This document shows, piece by piece, positions 24,589-32,836 of a stretch of DNA of 64,000 nt (position 1 is its first letter; every line of letters starts with the position of its first letter). The notes beneath the pieces are model-generated. The model saw only the letters and a program-made list of their open reading frames with translations, was not told the DNA's origin and made no database searches. A program made the translations under genes and the position numbers. Origin of the DNA: Bdellovibrionales bacterium (lineage in GTDB: Bacteria; Bdellovibrionota; Bdellovibrionia; Bdellovibrionales; Bdellovibrionaceae); the NCBI GenBank assembly GCA_018266295.1, contig JAFEAQ010000019.1:1-64000 (forward strand). The letters are read 5' to 3'.

Positions 24589-25440
24589 CTAGTTATGGGA
24601 CTGCCCGCGGAAGCCTTTCACAATCAGGCGATCCAAGAGTCCGGTTGGCAAGTACTTTACCATAAAGGCCGTGAGGCGAATACTTTTTCCTACGAGGTAA
24701 TAAGCTTTAGGATTTTTGCTGTTCAGCGCTTTCAGTACGTTCTTCGCAACGTGGGACGCCGGCACTGCCGTCGCCGCTGTGGCTTCAACGCCGGATTCGA
24801 GCGCTTGCAAAGACTCGCCATAGATCTGACGCATTTCCGGAGAAAGTGCTTGGCCGACTTGCTGACTTTTTTGTAGAGACTTATCCCAAATCGGCGTATC
24901 GATCGGGCCGGGCTCGATCAAAGCCACACGCACTCCCAGAGTCATCATCTCGCGACGAAGTGAATCCGTCACCGCACGCACCGCAAATTTCGAAGCACAG
25001 TAGGGACCCAAGAACGGAGCGGCTACGCGCCCGCTGATCGAGCCAATATTCACCACACAGCCACGGGTTTTACGCAGCAACGGTAAAAACTTTTGTGTCA
25101 TCTCGATCAAGCCAAAAACATTCACATTGAAAAGCTTATGCCATTCATTCATTGAAAGGGCTTCAACCGGTCCGCCGATCGCGACCCCGGCATTGTTAAT
25201 CAAACTAAATTCTTCAATCGAGGGATCGCTGGAAATTCTGCGAAAGGCTTGGTCGATATCTTGACTGGAAGTCACGTCCAGTTGAAGCACGTGGAGTTTT
25301 TGCGGATATTTCTCTTTGAGGGGATTCATGGCCTGAGGGGAACGCAATCCTGCCCAAACCGTAAAGCCCTTTTCGAGGAGAGTTTCTGTCAGATGATAAC
25401 CAATACCCGTTGAGGTTCCGGTGATTAAAACGTGACGCAT
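24589..25440 (-). CDS. Short-chain dehydrogenase/reductase (SDR)
   Basis: 283 residues, classical SDR. NAD(P)-binding 'TGTSTGIGYHL' (residues 7-17), 'NNAGVAIGG', active-site Ser in 'NIGSISGRVA', and the catalytic pair in 'YCASK'. The pattern 'IEPGPIDTPIWDK' follows the active site. The extension after residue 190 with 'LPTGLLDRLIVKGF' near the end resembles steroid/fatty-acid-type SDRs with a C-terminal hydrophobic helix. The substrate is unknown. I chose the ATG at 25440, seven bases after AAGGA; the frame upstream to 25470 has no added motif. It runs with hrpB nine bases downstream. Confidence 0.9.
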   Translation of the reverse strand: MRHVLITGTSTGIGYHLTETLLEKGFTVWAGLRSPQAMNPLKEKYPQKLHVLQLDVTSSQDIDQAFRRISSDPSIEEFSLINNAGVAIGGPVEALSMNEWHKLFNVNVFGLIEMTQKFLPLLRKTRGCVVNIGSISGRVAAPFLGPYCASKFAVRAVTDSLRREMMTLGVRVALIEPGPIDTPIWDKSLQKSQQVGQALSPEMRQIYGESLQALESGVEATAATAVPASHVAKNVLKALNSKNPKAYYLVGKSIRLTAFMVKYLPTGLLDRLIVKGFRGQSHN

Positions 25441-25523
25441 ATTTGAGTCCTTCCGATTGACACTTTTCAAAAAGCCTAGCCCGGAATGACCGAATCAGCA
25501 AGTTACGAGACCGCCCATGCATC

Positions 25524-26180
25524 TCAGTCGCCGTAAAGCAGAATCATGAACTCGGCTTTATCAAAAGGCAGCTGTTTTAACAGCTGCTCGCCGGTTCCTT
25601 CGAGGATCTTTTCTTCTTCCTGTGAAAGATTGAGTGCCAGCAAAGCACGGCGGCGCGGGAAGAACTCTTGCAAATCACCCAAAGTTTTTTTCAAACGATA
25701 AGGCGTATCCATCAAGACCATCGGGCGTTTTTCCCTCTGAATTTCTTGAAGAGCCTTGCGACGAGCTTCTGTTTCCGCCGGCAAAAAACCACGAAAAATA
25801 AATTGATCAATGCGTTCGCCACTCAAAGACAGCAAACCCATCAGCGCGGAAGCGCCGAGGACTGATTTCACTAAAATCTTTTTTTGACGGCAGAGTTTTA
25901 CAAGATGGGCCCCGGGATCACAGAAGCCCGGAGTGCCGCAGTCTGAAACCAGCGCCACATTTTTGTCAGCACAGATTTCGCCGAGGGCTTTTACTTCATC
26001 GGGTGTGGTGTGCTCATTGAGTAATTCATAGGTTTTGCCGGTGATGCCATGAGCGCGCAAAAGCTTGCTGGCCTCTTTAGTGCTTTCGCAAATAATCACG
26101 TCAGCCGCTTTCAAAACTTCGAGTGCGCGCAATGAAATTTCGCTGGTATCTCCGATCGGAGTGGCGACGACGTACAACAT
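25524..26180 (-). CDS. rsmI: 16S rRNA (cytidine-2'-O-)-methyltransferase RsmI
   Basis: 218 residues. It methylates the ribose of C1402 in 16S rRNA using SAM. The family's start 'LYVVATPIGDTSEISLRAL' and core motifs 'DVIICESTKEASKLL', 'ALVSDCGTPGFCDPG' and 'GASALMGLLSLSG' are clear. E. coli RsmI has about 286 residues; the missing part corresponds to the C-terminal helical region, so this is a short version, as in several other bacteria. The ATG is the first codon of the family alignment. The start is directly after the HAD gene, with no base between, so the two are co-translated. Confidence 0.92.
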   Translation of the reverse strand: MLYVVATPIGDTSEISLRALEVLKAADVIICESTKEASKLLRAHGITGKTYELLNEHTTPDEVKALGEICADKNVALVSDCGTPGFCDPGAHLVKLCRQKKILVKSVLGASALMGLLSLSGERIDQFIFRGFLPAETEARRKALQEIQREKRPMVLMDTPYRLKKTLGDLQEFFPRRRALLALNLSQEEEKILEGTGEQLLKQLPFDKAEFMILLYGD

Positions 26181-26930
26181 TTAGTCTTCAACCTCATCAA
26201 GCAGATAGTGCATGATTTTTGGAATGTCTTCCGGAGCCGGAGCCTTGCCGGCGTGAGTGCTTTCAAAGAACACCACATTCACTTGTGGCTGACGGGCGCG
26301 CAGGTGATGAATATTCACTGGCTCATTTTCAAAGAACCAAATATCGGCGTAATGGCCCTGCTTGAGGCAACCAAACCAGTCGGTTTTAAATTCGGCGTCA
26401 TCCATACTGCGATGGGGTTTCAGCACCAAACGGGTTTGTTGGTCATCGAGCGGGAAGCCGGCCTGTTTTAAAACCAGGGCCGATCCTGCTCCCATTCGCG
26501 CCACATCGCGGCCAGTAAGGTAAACAACTTCAGCCCCATGATTGGCGATGGCATTCACATATTCCACCGCCCCATCGTAGGGGAGGTCGTACTGGAGGTA
26601 GTCGTTTGAGAAAAAGCGTTTTGCCCAATAATCATGCAGAGCCTCTTGCAGCTCAGAATGATGACCGTCTAACCCCGCACGCTCCAGAGCATTCTTAAAG
26701 CCCCAGTCCTTACGGTGCGTGCGTATATTCTTAAGTATCTGAATTTGCTTTGGAAAGCGCTTTTGGAATTCGGGCTCGTCAGCAAAATCGAGAATGATTC
26801 GCTCCACCCGCGGGGAGACGTCAAACAGGGTTGAGTCGATGTCAAAAACGGCCAAACTTTTGAGGCCTTTATTTTGAAATTCCTCAATCTTAACAAGAAT
26901 CTGACGAAGCAGATGGCGGGATTGCGTCAT
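26181..26930 (-). CDS. HAD-superfamily phosphatase
   Basis: 249 residues, cytoplasmic. HAD motif I 'VFDIDSTLFDVSPR' (about 28-41) carries the nucleophile and acid Asp; motif II Thr in 'VVYLTGRDVARMG'; a Lys in 'RLVLKPHRSMDDAEFKTDW'; and the acidic motif 'WFFENEPVNIHHL'. A helical cap lies between motifs I and II. The class is near acid-phosphatase or 5'-nucleotidase-like HADs; the substrate cannot be named. The gene begins 104 bases from the divergent phnD and abuts rsmI. Confidence 0.85.
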   Translation of the reverse strand: MTQSRHLLRQILVKIEEFQNKGLKSLAVFDIDSTLFDVSPRVERIILDFADEPEFQKRFPKQIQILKNIRTHRKDWGFKNALERAGLDGHHSELQEALHDYWAKRFFSNDYLQYDLPYDGAVEYVNAIANHGAEVVYLTGRDVARMGAGSALVLKQAGFPLDDQQTRLVLKPHRSMDDAEFKTDWFGCLKQGHYADIWFFENEPVNIHHLRARQPQVNVVFFESTHAGKAPAPEDIPKIMHYLLDEVED

Positions 26931-27034
26931 ATGGCAAAATCTACCCTTGGAAGTTCTCTAAAGGCAAAGACTTTTCTTGGCCGAATGGCGAATTTTTGTT
27001 ACGTTCTCGCGACTGAAAAATAAGGAGTTTGATG

Positions 27035-27964
27035 ATGAAGAAAATCATGTCTAGATTTGCGGTTGCGATCGCCGCTATTTCCGCGCTTGTTGCTTGTACC
27101 GGTAAAAAAGCCGAACTCGGTACTGCCGAGAACCCAATCAAAGTTCACTTCGTACCATCTGTCGATGCGAAAGTGATCGAAGACAACTCTAAAATCTTCA
27201 AAGAATTCATGGAGAAAAACACTCCGTACAAATACGAAGTTTCAATCCCACAATCTTTCGTAGCGGTTGTTGAGGCTTTCGGGACTAAGCGTGCTGACGT
27301 TGCCGCAATCAACACTTTCGGTTACGTGCTTGCTCATGATAAATACGGCGCTGAAGCTCGTTTGACAGTGATCCGTCACGGTCTTCCAACTTACCAATCT
27401 CAGTTCATCGCTAAAGCAGACGGCCCAATCAAATCCATCGCGGACCTTGCTGGTAAAAAAGTCGCTTTCGTAGATCCATCATCAACTTCTGGCTATCTCC
27501 TTCCATTGAAAACTCTCAAAGAGAAAAAAATTGAACCTAAAGAGACTGTGTTCGCCATGAAGCACGACTCTGTTGTTTCTATGATCTATCAAGGTCAAGT
27601 GGATGCGGGCGCGACTTTCTACTCTCCGCCGTCTAAAGACGAAAAAGGCAAAGAGAAACTCGAAGACGCTCGTCGCCTTGTTTTGACTCAGTACCCAGAC
27701 GTTGAAAAGAAAATCAAAATCATCGAGCTTTCTGAGCCAATCCCGAATGATCCAATCATCTTCAGAAAAGACATGCCTGAAGAAATGAAGCAAAAAATCA
27801 CTGATGCGATCTTCGCGTTCGTTGCAACTCCAGAAGGTAAAGAAGCCTTCAACAAAATCTATGGCGTGACTGAGTTCAAAAAAGCAACTGATGCTGATTA
27901 CGAACCAGTTCGTAAAATGCTCAATGACCTTGGTAAAAACGCAGCTGATTTGATGAAGAAGTAA
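27035..27964 (+). CDS. phnD: PhnD-type phosphonate/phosphate ABC transporter binding lipoprotein
   Basis: 309 residues. A lipoprotein signal with lipobox 'LVAC' (Cys near 20) anchors it on the outer face of the inner membrane. The periplasmic binding fold shows PhnD traits: 'IKVHFVPSVDAKVIEDNSK', 'ADVAAINTFGYVLA', 'KKVAFVDPSSTSGYLLPL' and 'VDAGATFYSPPSKDEK'. The 'SSTSGY' segment is the oxyanion-binding site of the family. TAAGGAG at 27021-27027 is seven bases before this ATG; an ATG three bases upstream is possible. It starts the operon phnD-phnC-phnE-thioesterase. No C-P lyase or phosphonatase gene is nearby, so phosphate, phosphite or phosphonate are all possible ligands. Confidence 0.9.
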   Translation: MKKIMSRFAVAIAAISALVACTGKKAELGTAENPIKVHFVPSVDAKVIEDNSKIFKEFMEKNTPYKYEVSIPQSFVAVVEAFGTKRADVAAINTFGYVLAHDKYGAEARLTVIRHGLPTYQSQFIAKADGPIKSIADLAGKKVAFVDPSSTSGYLLPLKTLKEKKIEPKETVFAMKHDSVVSMIYQGQVDAGATFYSPPSKDEKGKEKLEDARRLVLTQYPDVEKKIKIIELSEPIPNDPIIFRKDMPEEMKQKITDAIFAFVATPEGKEAFNKIYGVTEFKKATDADYEPVRKMLNDLGKNAADLMKK

Positions 27965-27982
27965 TTTACATAGGAGCACTGA

Positions 27983-28753
27983 ATGTCTCAGCCTATTCTC
28001 TCGATCAAGAATCTGGTCAAAACTTACCCGAATGGAGTGCAAGCTCTGAAGGGTGTCAGCTTTGACGTTAAAAAAGGTGAATTCCTCGTGGTGATCGGGT
28101 TGAGCGGCTCCGGTAAGTCGACTCTTCTTCGTTGCATCAACCGTTTGCACGATCCAAGCTCAGGCCAAATCGTTTTCAACGGTAAAGACGTGGCGCAAGT
28201 TCAGGGCGAAGAAATCCGCTCTTTGCGCAAACACATCGGCATGATCTTCCAGCACTTCAACTTGATCCCGCGTCACAGCGTTGTCAGCAACGTTTTGATG
28301 GGCCGCCTGGGCGTCATGGGTTCTATCAAGAGCATCTTCGGTTTCTTCTCTGATGAAGATAAAGAAAAAGCGATGAAGTACCTTAAGCTTGTTGGTATCG
28401 GCGATAAAGCTAAGATCCGTGCGGATCAGCTTTCCGGCGGTCAGCAACAACGCGTGGCGATTGCTCGCGCACTCACTCAAGGTCCTGACATCTTGCTCGC
28501 TGACGAACCCGTCGCCAGCTTGGATCCAGCGACTTGCCATACTGTGATGGATTACCTCAAAAAGGTAAACACAGAGCTCGGCATCACTGTGATTTGCAAC
28601 CTTCACTTCTTGAGTCTCGTTCGTCAGTACGCAACTCGCGTGATCGCGCTTAAAGGCGGCGAGATCGTTTACGAAGGCAGCCCAAGCGATATCACTGAAG
28701 AGTGGTTCGAAAAAATCTACGGCCAAGGCGCCAAAGAAGTTCACATCAACTAA
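27983..28753 (+). CDS. phnC: PhnC-type ABC ATPase
   Basis: 256 residues, the normal size. Walker A 'GLSGSGKSTLLRCINRL', Q-loop 'IGMIFQHFNLIPRHSVVSNV' (the PhnC-typical form), signature 'LSGGQQQRVAIARAL', Walker B 'ILLADEPVASLDP', and His in 'VICNLHFLSLVRQY'. The 'VICNLHFL' motif, with NLH in place of SxH, is characteristic of PhnC. It drives uptake of phosphonate-type substrates with PhnD and PhnE. It begins 18 bases after phnD with GGAGCA as the ribosome site and ends 11 bases before phnE. Confidence 0.95.
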   Translation: MSQPILSIKNLVKTYPNGVQALKGVSFDVKKGEFLVVIGLSGSGKSTLLRCINRLHDPSSGQIVFNGKDVAQVQGEEIRSLRKHIGMIFQHFNLIPRHSVVSNVLMGRLGVMGSIKSIFGFFSDEDKEKAMKYLKLVGIGDKAKIRADQLSGGQQQRVAIARALTQGPDILLADEPVASLDPATCHTVMDYLKKVNTELGITVICNLHFLSLVRQYATRVIALKGGEIVYEGSPSDITEEWFEKIYGQGAKEVHIN

Positions 28754-28764
28754 GGACGACGACG

Positions 28765-29802
28765 ATGAAGAGTTATATTTTCCGCAGAACTTTCTTTGAT
28801 GCCTTTATCTTCGCTTACCTCGGCATGGTGCTTTTGATCGTAGCGGCTCAGCCGACTCCGGAACAAATGCTGAACCTTGGCCAAAACTTCGTGATGTTCC
28901 TGATCGCGATGGCCATCGGTGCGGCTTTGAGTGCAGGTCTCAACCGTTCTAAAAACCACCGCATGCACACCATGGGTGAAGCTCTGTTTGAGCCCCCTTA
29001 TAAGAAAGCCGCGAAGGCCGAGACTTCTTGGTACAAGACATTCTCTGGCTGGCAGTTGGTAGTTTTCTTGGTGGTGACTTTCATCGTGGGTTTGAACACG
29101 ACGAAGTTTTCAATCAACGAACTTTTGAATGAAGACGGTTTCAACGGAGCCGTTCGTCTTTTCAAAGGTCTCTTTAATCCGAACTTTGAAATCTTGCCGA
29201 AGGCAGTCTTGAACATCATCGAGACCATCTTCATGGCGTTCATGGCGACGACTTTGGCAATCCCGGTGGCTTTCGTATTGAGCTTCTTCTGTGCGAAGAA
29301 CATCATGAAGAGCCCAGGCGCTTACACTGTTTATATGATCCTCCGTACGTTCCTCAATTTTACTCGCGCGATCGAAGCTTTGATCTGGGCAATTATCTTC
29401 TCGGTATGGGTGGGTATCGGTCCATTCGCAGGTATGCTCGCGTTGATGATCCACTCTGTAGCGTCTTTGGCGAAACAATACTCTGAGATGGTTGAGACCG
29501 TGAGCGAAGGCCCGATCGAAGGCATTCAATCAACAGGCGCGACAAAATTGCAAACAGTGTGGTTTGCCATCGTTCCTCAAGTGATCCTTCCTTATATTTC
29601 ATTCACTGTTTATCGTTGGGATATCAACGTGCGCATGGCGACGATCATCGGTCTTGTCGGCGGTGGTGGTATCGGTACAATGTTGATTCAGTATCAAGGT
29701 CAGGCGATGTGGCCTGAAGTGGGTTGTATCATCCTTGTGATCGCCATCGTCGTATGGGCGATGGACCAAGCTTCCGCGGTGATCCGTGAGGCACTCAAGT
29801 AA
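28765..29802 (+). CDS. phnE: PhnE-type ABC permease
   Basis: 345 residues, longer than the usual 260-280. The extra N-terminal part carries two hydrophobic stretches (about residues 10-30 and 40-55) before the core with its own first TM ('LVVFLVVTFIVGLNTTKF'). The core permease shows 'ETIFMAFMATTLAIPVAFVL' and the EAA-like loop 'EMVETVSEGPIEGIQSTGAT', then 'RWDINVRMATIIGLVGGGGI', which is the PhnE signature. The frame reaching 28702 lies inside phnC; the ATG at 28765 follows AAGGAC and is used. It is the third gene of the operon and is followed by the thioesterase after 13 bases. Confidence 0.93.
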   Translation: MKSYIFRRTFFDAFIFAYLGMVLLIVAAQPTPEQMLNLGQNFVMFLIAMAIGAALSAGLNRSKNHRMHTMGEALFEPPYKKAAKAETSWYKTFSGWQLVVFLVVTFIVGLNTTKFSINELLNEDGFNGAVRLFKGLFNPNFEILPKAVLNIIETIFMAFMATTLAIPVAFVLSFFCAKNIMKSPGAYTVYMILRTFLNFTRAIEALIWAIIFSVWVGIGPFAGMLALMIHSVASLAKQYSEMVETVSEGPIEGIQSTGATKLQTVWFAIVPQVILPYISFTVYRWDINVRMATIIGLVGGGGIGTMLIQYQGQAMWPEVGCIILVIAIVVWAMDQASAVIREALK

Positions 29803-29815
29803 GAGGTAAAAAAAC

Positions 29816-30223
29816 ATGGCTGAAAAAGGTTCGTACAAAATTCTCATCCGCGAATCGCTGCTAGACACTTACGGCCATGTGAACAACGCTCGTTACCTCG
29901 ACATGTACGAAGAGGCCCGTTGGCAGCTCGTCACAGATCGTGGTTATGGCTTTAAGAAAGTTCACGAATCAGGACAAGGTCCTGTGATCCTCGAAGTAAA
30001 TCTGAAATTCATGAAAGAGCTCCGCCTCCGTGAGGAAATCACCATCACAACGGAGCTCGTTGATTATCCCGGCAAAGTCGGCCGTCTCAAACAGCAAATG
30101 ATCAAGCCAGACGGCACTGTGGCCTCTGAGGCAATCTTCGTGTTTGGATTGTTTGATCTGAAAGCTCGTAAGATGATCGAGCCCACTCCTGAATGGAAAA
30201 AAGCAGTCGGTTACGAAGGCTAG
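29816..30223 (+). CDS. Acyl-CoA thioesterase, 4HBT hotdog family
   Basis: 135 residues. It is a single hotdog domain of the 4-hydroxybenzoyl-CoA thioesterase/YbgC type, with the catalytic segment 'LLDTYGHVNNARYLDMYEEA' (the usual D/YxxHxNN pattern) and 'EVNLKFMKELRLREEITITT'. It cleaves acyl-CoA or acyl-ACP thioesters in the cytoplasm; the chain is unknown. It follows phnE by 13 bases with RBS AAGAGGT, so it is likely co-transcribed with the phn uptake genes. The reason for that pairing is not clear. A weak hairpin (30228-30244) lies after the stop. Confidence 0.9.
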   Translation: MAEKGSYKILIRESLLDTYGHVNNARYLDMYEEARWQLVTDRGYGFKKVHESGQGPVILEVNLKFMKELRLREEITITTELVDYPGKVGRLKQQMIKPDGTVASEAIFVFGLFDLKARKMIEPTPEWKKAVGYEG

Positions 30224-30304
30224 ACTGACTCCATATGTTGGAGTTTGCGTGCTTCTAGTGAAAACGGCGTGAAGTGAAAAAGATGATATTTACTAGATTA
30301 TTGT

Positions 30305-31375
30305 TTATCTGCTGGCCTCGCTTTTTGCAGATAGGCGTCTCGGTAGCAAGTGGGCTCTGAGCTTTTTTGATTCTTCTTTCTTCGAGACTCTTGTTAAGTT
30401 CGTCGTGTCGAGATTGTTGAATATTTGCTTCCAGTCTTCTTTCATGCTGACGACGTGCCAATTGAACTTCTTTGCGGCAATCAGAGAGGCATTGTTGGGT
30501 TCGGAGTAAGCTGCTTCCCTGTCGGCATCGTCGTGGTTAATCATCAACTGCAAGGATGGTAACGAACCTTCACTCGAATATCTGAGATGTTCTATATCGC
30601 CGCCGCTACGGACGTTACCGGCGGCGAAGACAGGACGTCGACCGATGCGCTGAAGGATATTCACCGGCTTTTCGGCTTGATCGTTTGTGGTGATCAGTTT
30701 CGGTGTGCGCATGATGACGAGCTTGCCGGCTCGGTCGACGGCTTTATCTGCGAAATAGGCTCCAATCACATTTTCTGGTGGAATGTTGTAGATTTCTGGA
30801 GCAATCACGCGCATGAAGGCCACATCGCCGCCTGAGCAGATGTAAACTTTGAAGCCTCTTTGCTGAAGGTAGCTCACGAGTTCTGTCATCGGCTTGTAGG
30901 TCAGATTTTGATAAGGGACTCGGTACTTGGGATGCTGAGCGGTCTGCAAGAACGTGCGCGTTTGGCTTGCGAATTCATCTTCGGTCATTCCCGACAGGGC
31001 CGTTGTCATGATTATGATGATGTCTTTCATTTTAAGTTTCGTCAGGGCTTTTTCACCATAGCGAGTGACAGTACGAAACGGCTCTTTCTTCATCAGGGCT
31101 GGATTTCTGGCAAGAGCTTGCTTCAGCTGGCTGTTAATGAATGAGACTTCAACTGTCGGAACTTCACTCCACAACGTACCGTCATTATCAAAGGTGGCGA
31201 TGCGATCTTCTGGCTGGATGAAACCCTTGCTGCCTTCTTCGGTCGAGTTCTTAACAAACTCTATAATGGCCTTTTTGGTGACGCTTTCGTTCCATGAAGG
31301 CAATGGGTCCACCGCACGGTCTTTTGAGCAACCTAAGATGAGAATCAGCACAAAGAAGAAATAGTATTTTTTCAT
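30305..31375 (-). CDS. Lipid-anchored HAD-superfamily phosphatase
   Basis: 356 residues. Lipobox 'ILGC' (Cys near residue 16) makes it a lipoprotein, which is unusual for a HAD enzyme. HAD motif I is 'ATFDNDGTLWSEVP' (about 63-76), motif II is 'VYICSGGDVAFM', and motif IV is 'LQLMINHDDADRE'. This resembles the phosphoserine-phosphatase-like HAD group. The 30-residue tail is Lys/Arg/Ser-rich. It is the last gene of a six-gene minus-strand operon with MarC, DUF202, DUF1622, FGE and sulfatase (17 bases after MarC). It probably removes phosphate from an exported or periplasmic compound; the substrate is unknown. Confidence 0.85.
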   Translation of the reverse strand: MKKYYFFFVLILILGCSKDRAVDPLPSWNESVTKKAIIEFVKNSTEEGSKGFIQPEDRIATFDNDGTLWSEVPTVEVSFINSQLKQALARNPALMKKEPFRTVTRYGEKALTKLKMKDIIIIMTTALSGMTEDEFASQTRTFLQTAQHPKYRVPYQNLTYKPMTELVSYLQQRGFKVYICSGGDVAFMRVIAPEIYNIPPENVIGAYFADKAVDRAGKLVIMRTPKLITTNDQAEKPVNILQRIGRRPVFAAGNVRSGGDIEHLRYSSEGSLPSLQLMINHDDADREAAYSEPNNASLIAAKKFNWHVVSMKEDWKQIFNNLDTTNLTRVSKKEESKKLRAHLLPRRLSAKSEASR

Positions 31376-31392
31376 TAGAGGCCTCCCAAAAA

Positions 31393-32007
31393 TTAAGAAG
31401 TAAGCATTTTGATGCTGAGATAGATCATGTTCAGAGCGAGTGCTGCCTGCAGGACTCCAAGCACAACTCCGAGGAGTTGCATGATCAGCATGCCGACCTT
31501 GCCCATGATCTGCCGGATGAAAAACATCGCTAAGTAGTTCAAGAACATTACGATAACGAGATTGATGAGAATGATCTGGTCTCTTGCGGGCTCTTTGCTT
31601 AAAGCGAGTAGGCCAATCAGAATGGCGGCTCCATAGGGAGTAATGACCATTTTGAGCGCCGTGCTGAGACCCGTCGGGGCGGGCTCCGAAGCTTGGGCGG
31701 ATGGCGGCGGTGGCGCTTTTGGCTTTATGATCAGAGTCATGGCGACGATGAAAAAAATAAGACCGCTTGTAAGATTCAAGATCGGAATGGGAATACTCCA
31801 GTTATCCAGAAGGATTTTACCGATATAACCACAAATCATCAGTGCCACGGCTGAAATCAGCGCAGCCCTCCAAGCAATGTCATGAATTTGCGATTTCGTC
31901 AGAGATTTTGATTCTTGCAGAAACGGACCAAGCAGTCGCATTGGTCCCAGCATTATAAAGAAGAGGGTTAAAATCTGGGTTGAACTGATGAGATAGGGTG
32001 TTTCCAT
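31393..32007 (-). CDS. MarC-family integral membrane protein
   Basis: 204 residues with six predicted TM segments, such as 'ILTLFFIMLGPMRLLGPF', 'AALISAVALMICGYIGKILL' and 'ILNLTSGLIFFIVAMTLII'. The order and the early 'GPMRLLGPFL' followed by the middle loop with 'PYGAAILIGLL' match the MarC/NAAT family, whose transport substrate is not settled. The frame reaching 32085 overlaps the DUF202 gene; I use the ATG at 32007, two bases after the DUF202 stop. The cytoplasmic loop near residue 100 is Pro/Ala-rich ('KPKAPPPPSAQASEPAP'). Confidence 0.85.
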   Translation of the reverse strand: METPYLISSTQILTLFFIMLGPMRLLGPFLQESKSLTKSQIHDIAWRAALISAVALMICGYIGKILLDNWSIPIPILNLTSGLIFFIVAMTLIIKPKAPPPPSAQASEPAPTGLSTALKMVITPYGAAILIGLLALSKEPARDQIILINLVIVMFLNYLAMFFIRQIMGKVGMLIMQLLGVVLGVLQAALALNMIYLSIKMLTS

Positions 32008-32009
32008 AA

Positions 32010-32483
32010 CTACCCCGTGATCATCCATGCGGTGGCGAACGTACCTATGACGACGATGACTCCTGAAAAGATGAGGATACTCCACTTGGAGGGTTTAAAA
32101 TTGAGATTATCGATAGCATTCGCCGTCTTTACGAAATGAAAAATGGACCAAAGGAGCATAATGCAGCCGATGACGACCATGCCGATGCCGATATTAGTCG
32201 TATCATACAATAATGACCGGCCTTTAAAGCGGGGCATCTCATTGCTTTGAATAAGGAATAGGCTGAATCGATTCAGTGTTACGCCGAAGCTAATGAGCGA
32301 AATGCCGGTGCGAAGATAAGATAAATGTGTTCTTTCATTCGAAAGATGTGAGCGCACGTCTGACAGCTTCGTTCTTTGTTCGGAAAGGGAGGTTCTATGC
32401 TCTGAGAGGCCGGTGCGCTTTTGTGAAAGCTCGGTTTGCGAGAGGGCGGAATCTGGTTTCTGTGGCTCTTTGTCGATATCCAT
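32010..32483 (-). CDS. DUF202 (YidH-like) membrane protein with N-terminal heptad repeats
   Basis: 157 residues. The DUF202 core starts at 'NERTHLSYLRTGISLISFG' (about residue 48) and has three TM segments, as in YidH. Before it stand six imperfect seven-residue repeats of the form 'LSxxRTx' (LSQKRTG, LSEHRTS, LSEQRTK, LSDVRSH, LSNERTH, LSYLRTG), which would form a charged amphipathic helix or coiled coil running straight into the membrane domain. The function of DUF202 proteins is not established. It shares one base with the DUF1622 gene (start on stop) and is two bases from MarC. Confidence 0.88.
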   Translation of the reverse strand: MDIDKEPQKPDSALSQTELSQKRTGLSEHRTSLSEQRTKLSDVRSHLSNERTHLSYLRTGISLISFGVTLNRFSLFLIQSNEMPRFKGRSLLYDTTNIGIGMVVIGCIMLLWSIFHFVKTANAIDNLNFKPSKWSILIFSGVIVVIGTFATAWMITG

Positions 32484-32827
32484 TACTGAGGCTCCTTTTC
32501 CGATGCAATTTCGAAATCTCTTTCAAGAAAGAATCCCAAGAATGTTCTGATGACTGCAATGGCGGCGAGTTGCCCGATGGAATCCCAAGTGGGTGCGATC
32601 GCCGTGCGAACAATATCGGCACCCAAAGTGAACTCAAGACCTAATAGCAACCACGCTGCGAAATCCCGCCAGGCTATCTTGCGCGCGTTGGGCTTGGCGT
32701 ATTTAGGGAGGCTCAGCTTGACGAGCAAAAATAAAGTCACGAGACCGCCATAGGCAATCAACAGAGCGGCGATCACCTCGAGACCGAGAGCGATCATTTC
32801 TGTGAGGCTTTTGAAATTCTCGTGCAC
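32483..32827 (-). CDS. DUF1622 membrane protein
   Basis: 114 residues with three hydrophobic segments: about 10-35 ('MIALGLEVIAALLIAYGGLV'), 57-75 ('DFAAWLLLGLEFTLGADIV') and 80-100 ('IGQLAAIAVIRTFLGFFL'). The family signature, 'FAAWLLLGLEFTLGADIVRT' followed by 'IRTFLGFFLERD', is characteristic of DUF1622; the family has no known function. It starts nine bases after the FGE gene stop and overlaps the DUF202 start by one base, so the two small membrane proteins are probably made together and may form a complex. Confidence 0.85.
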   Translation of the reverse strand: MHENFKSLTEMIALGLEVIAALLIAYGGLVTLFLLVKLSLPKYAKPNARKIAWRDFAAWLLLGLEFTLGADIVRTAIAPTWDSIGQLAAIAVIRTFLGFFLERDFEIASEKEPQ

Positions 32828-32836
32828 GGAAAACTC

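Noticed and set aside
28160-28744. 194-codon minus-strand frame inside phnC
   Set aside because: It is a shadow of the ATPase gene; the plus-strand frame has all Walker and signature motifs.
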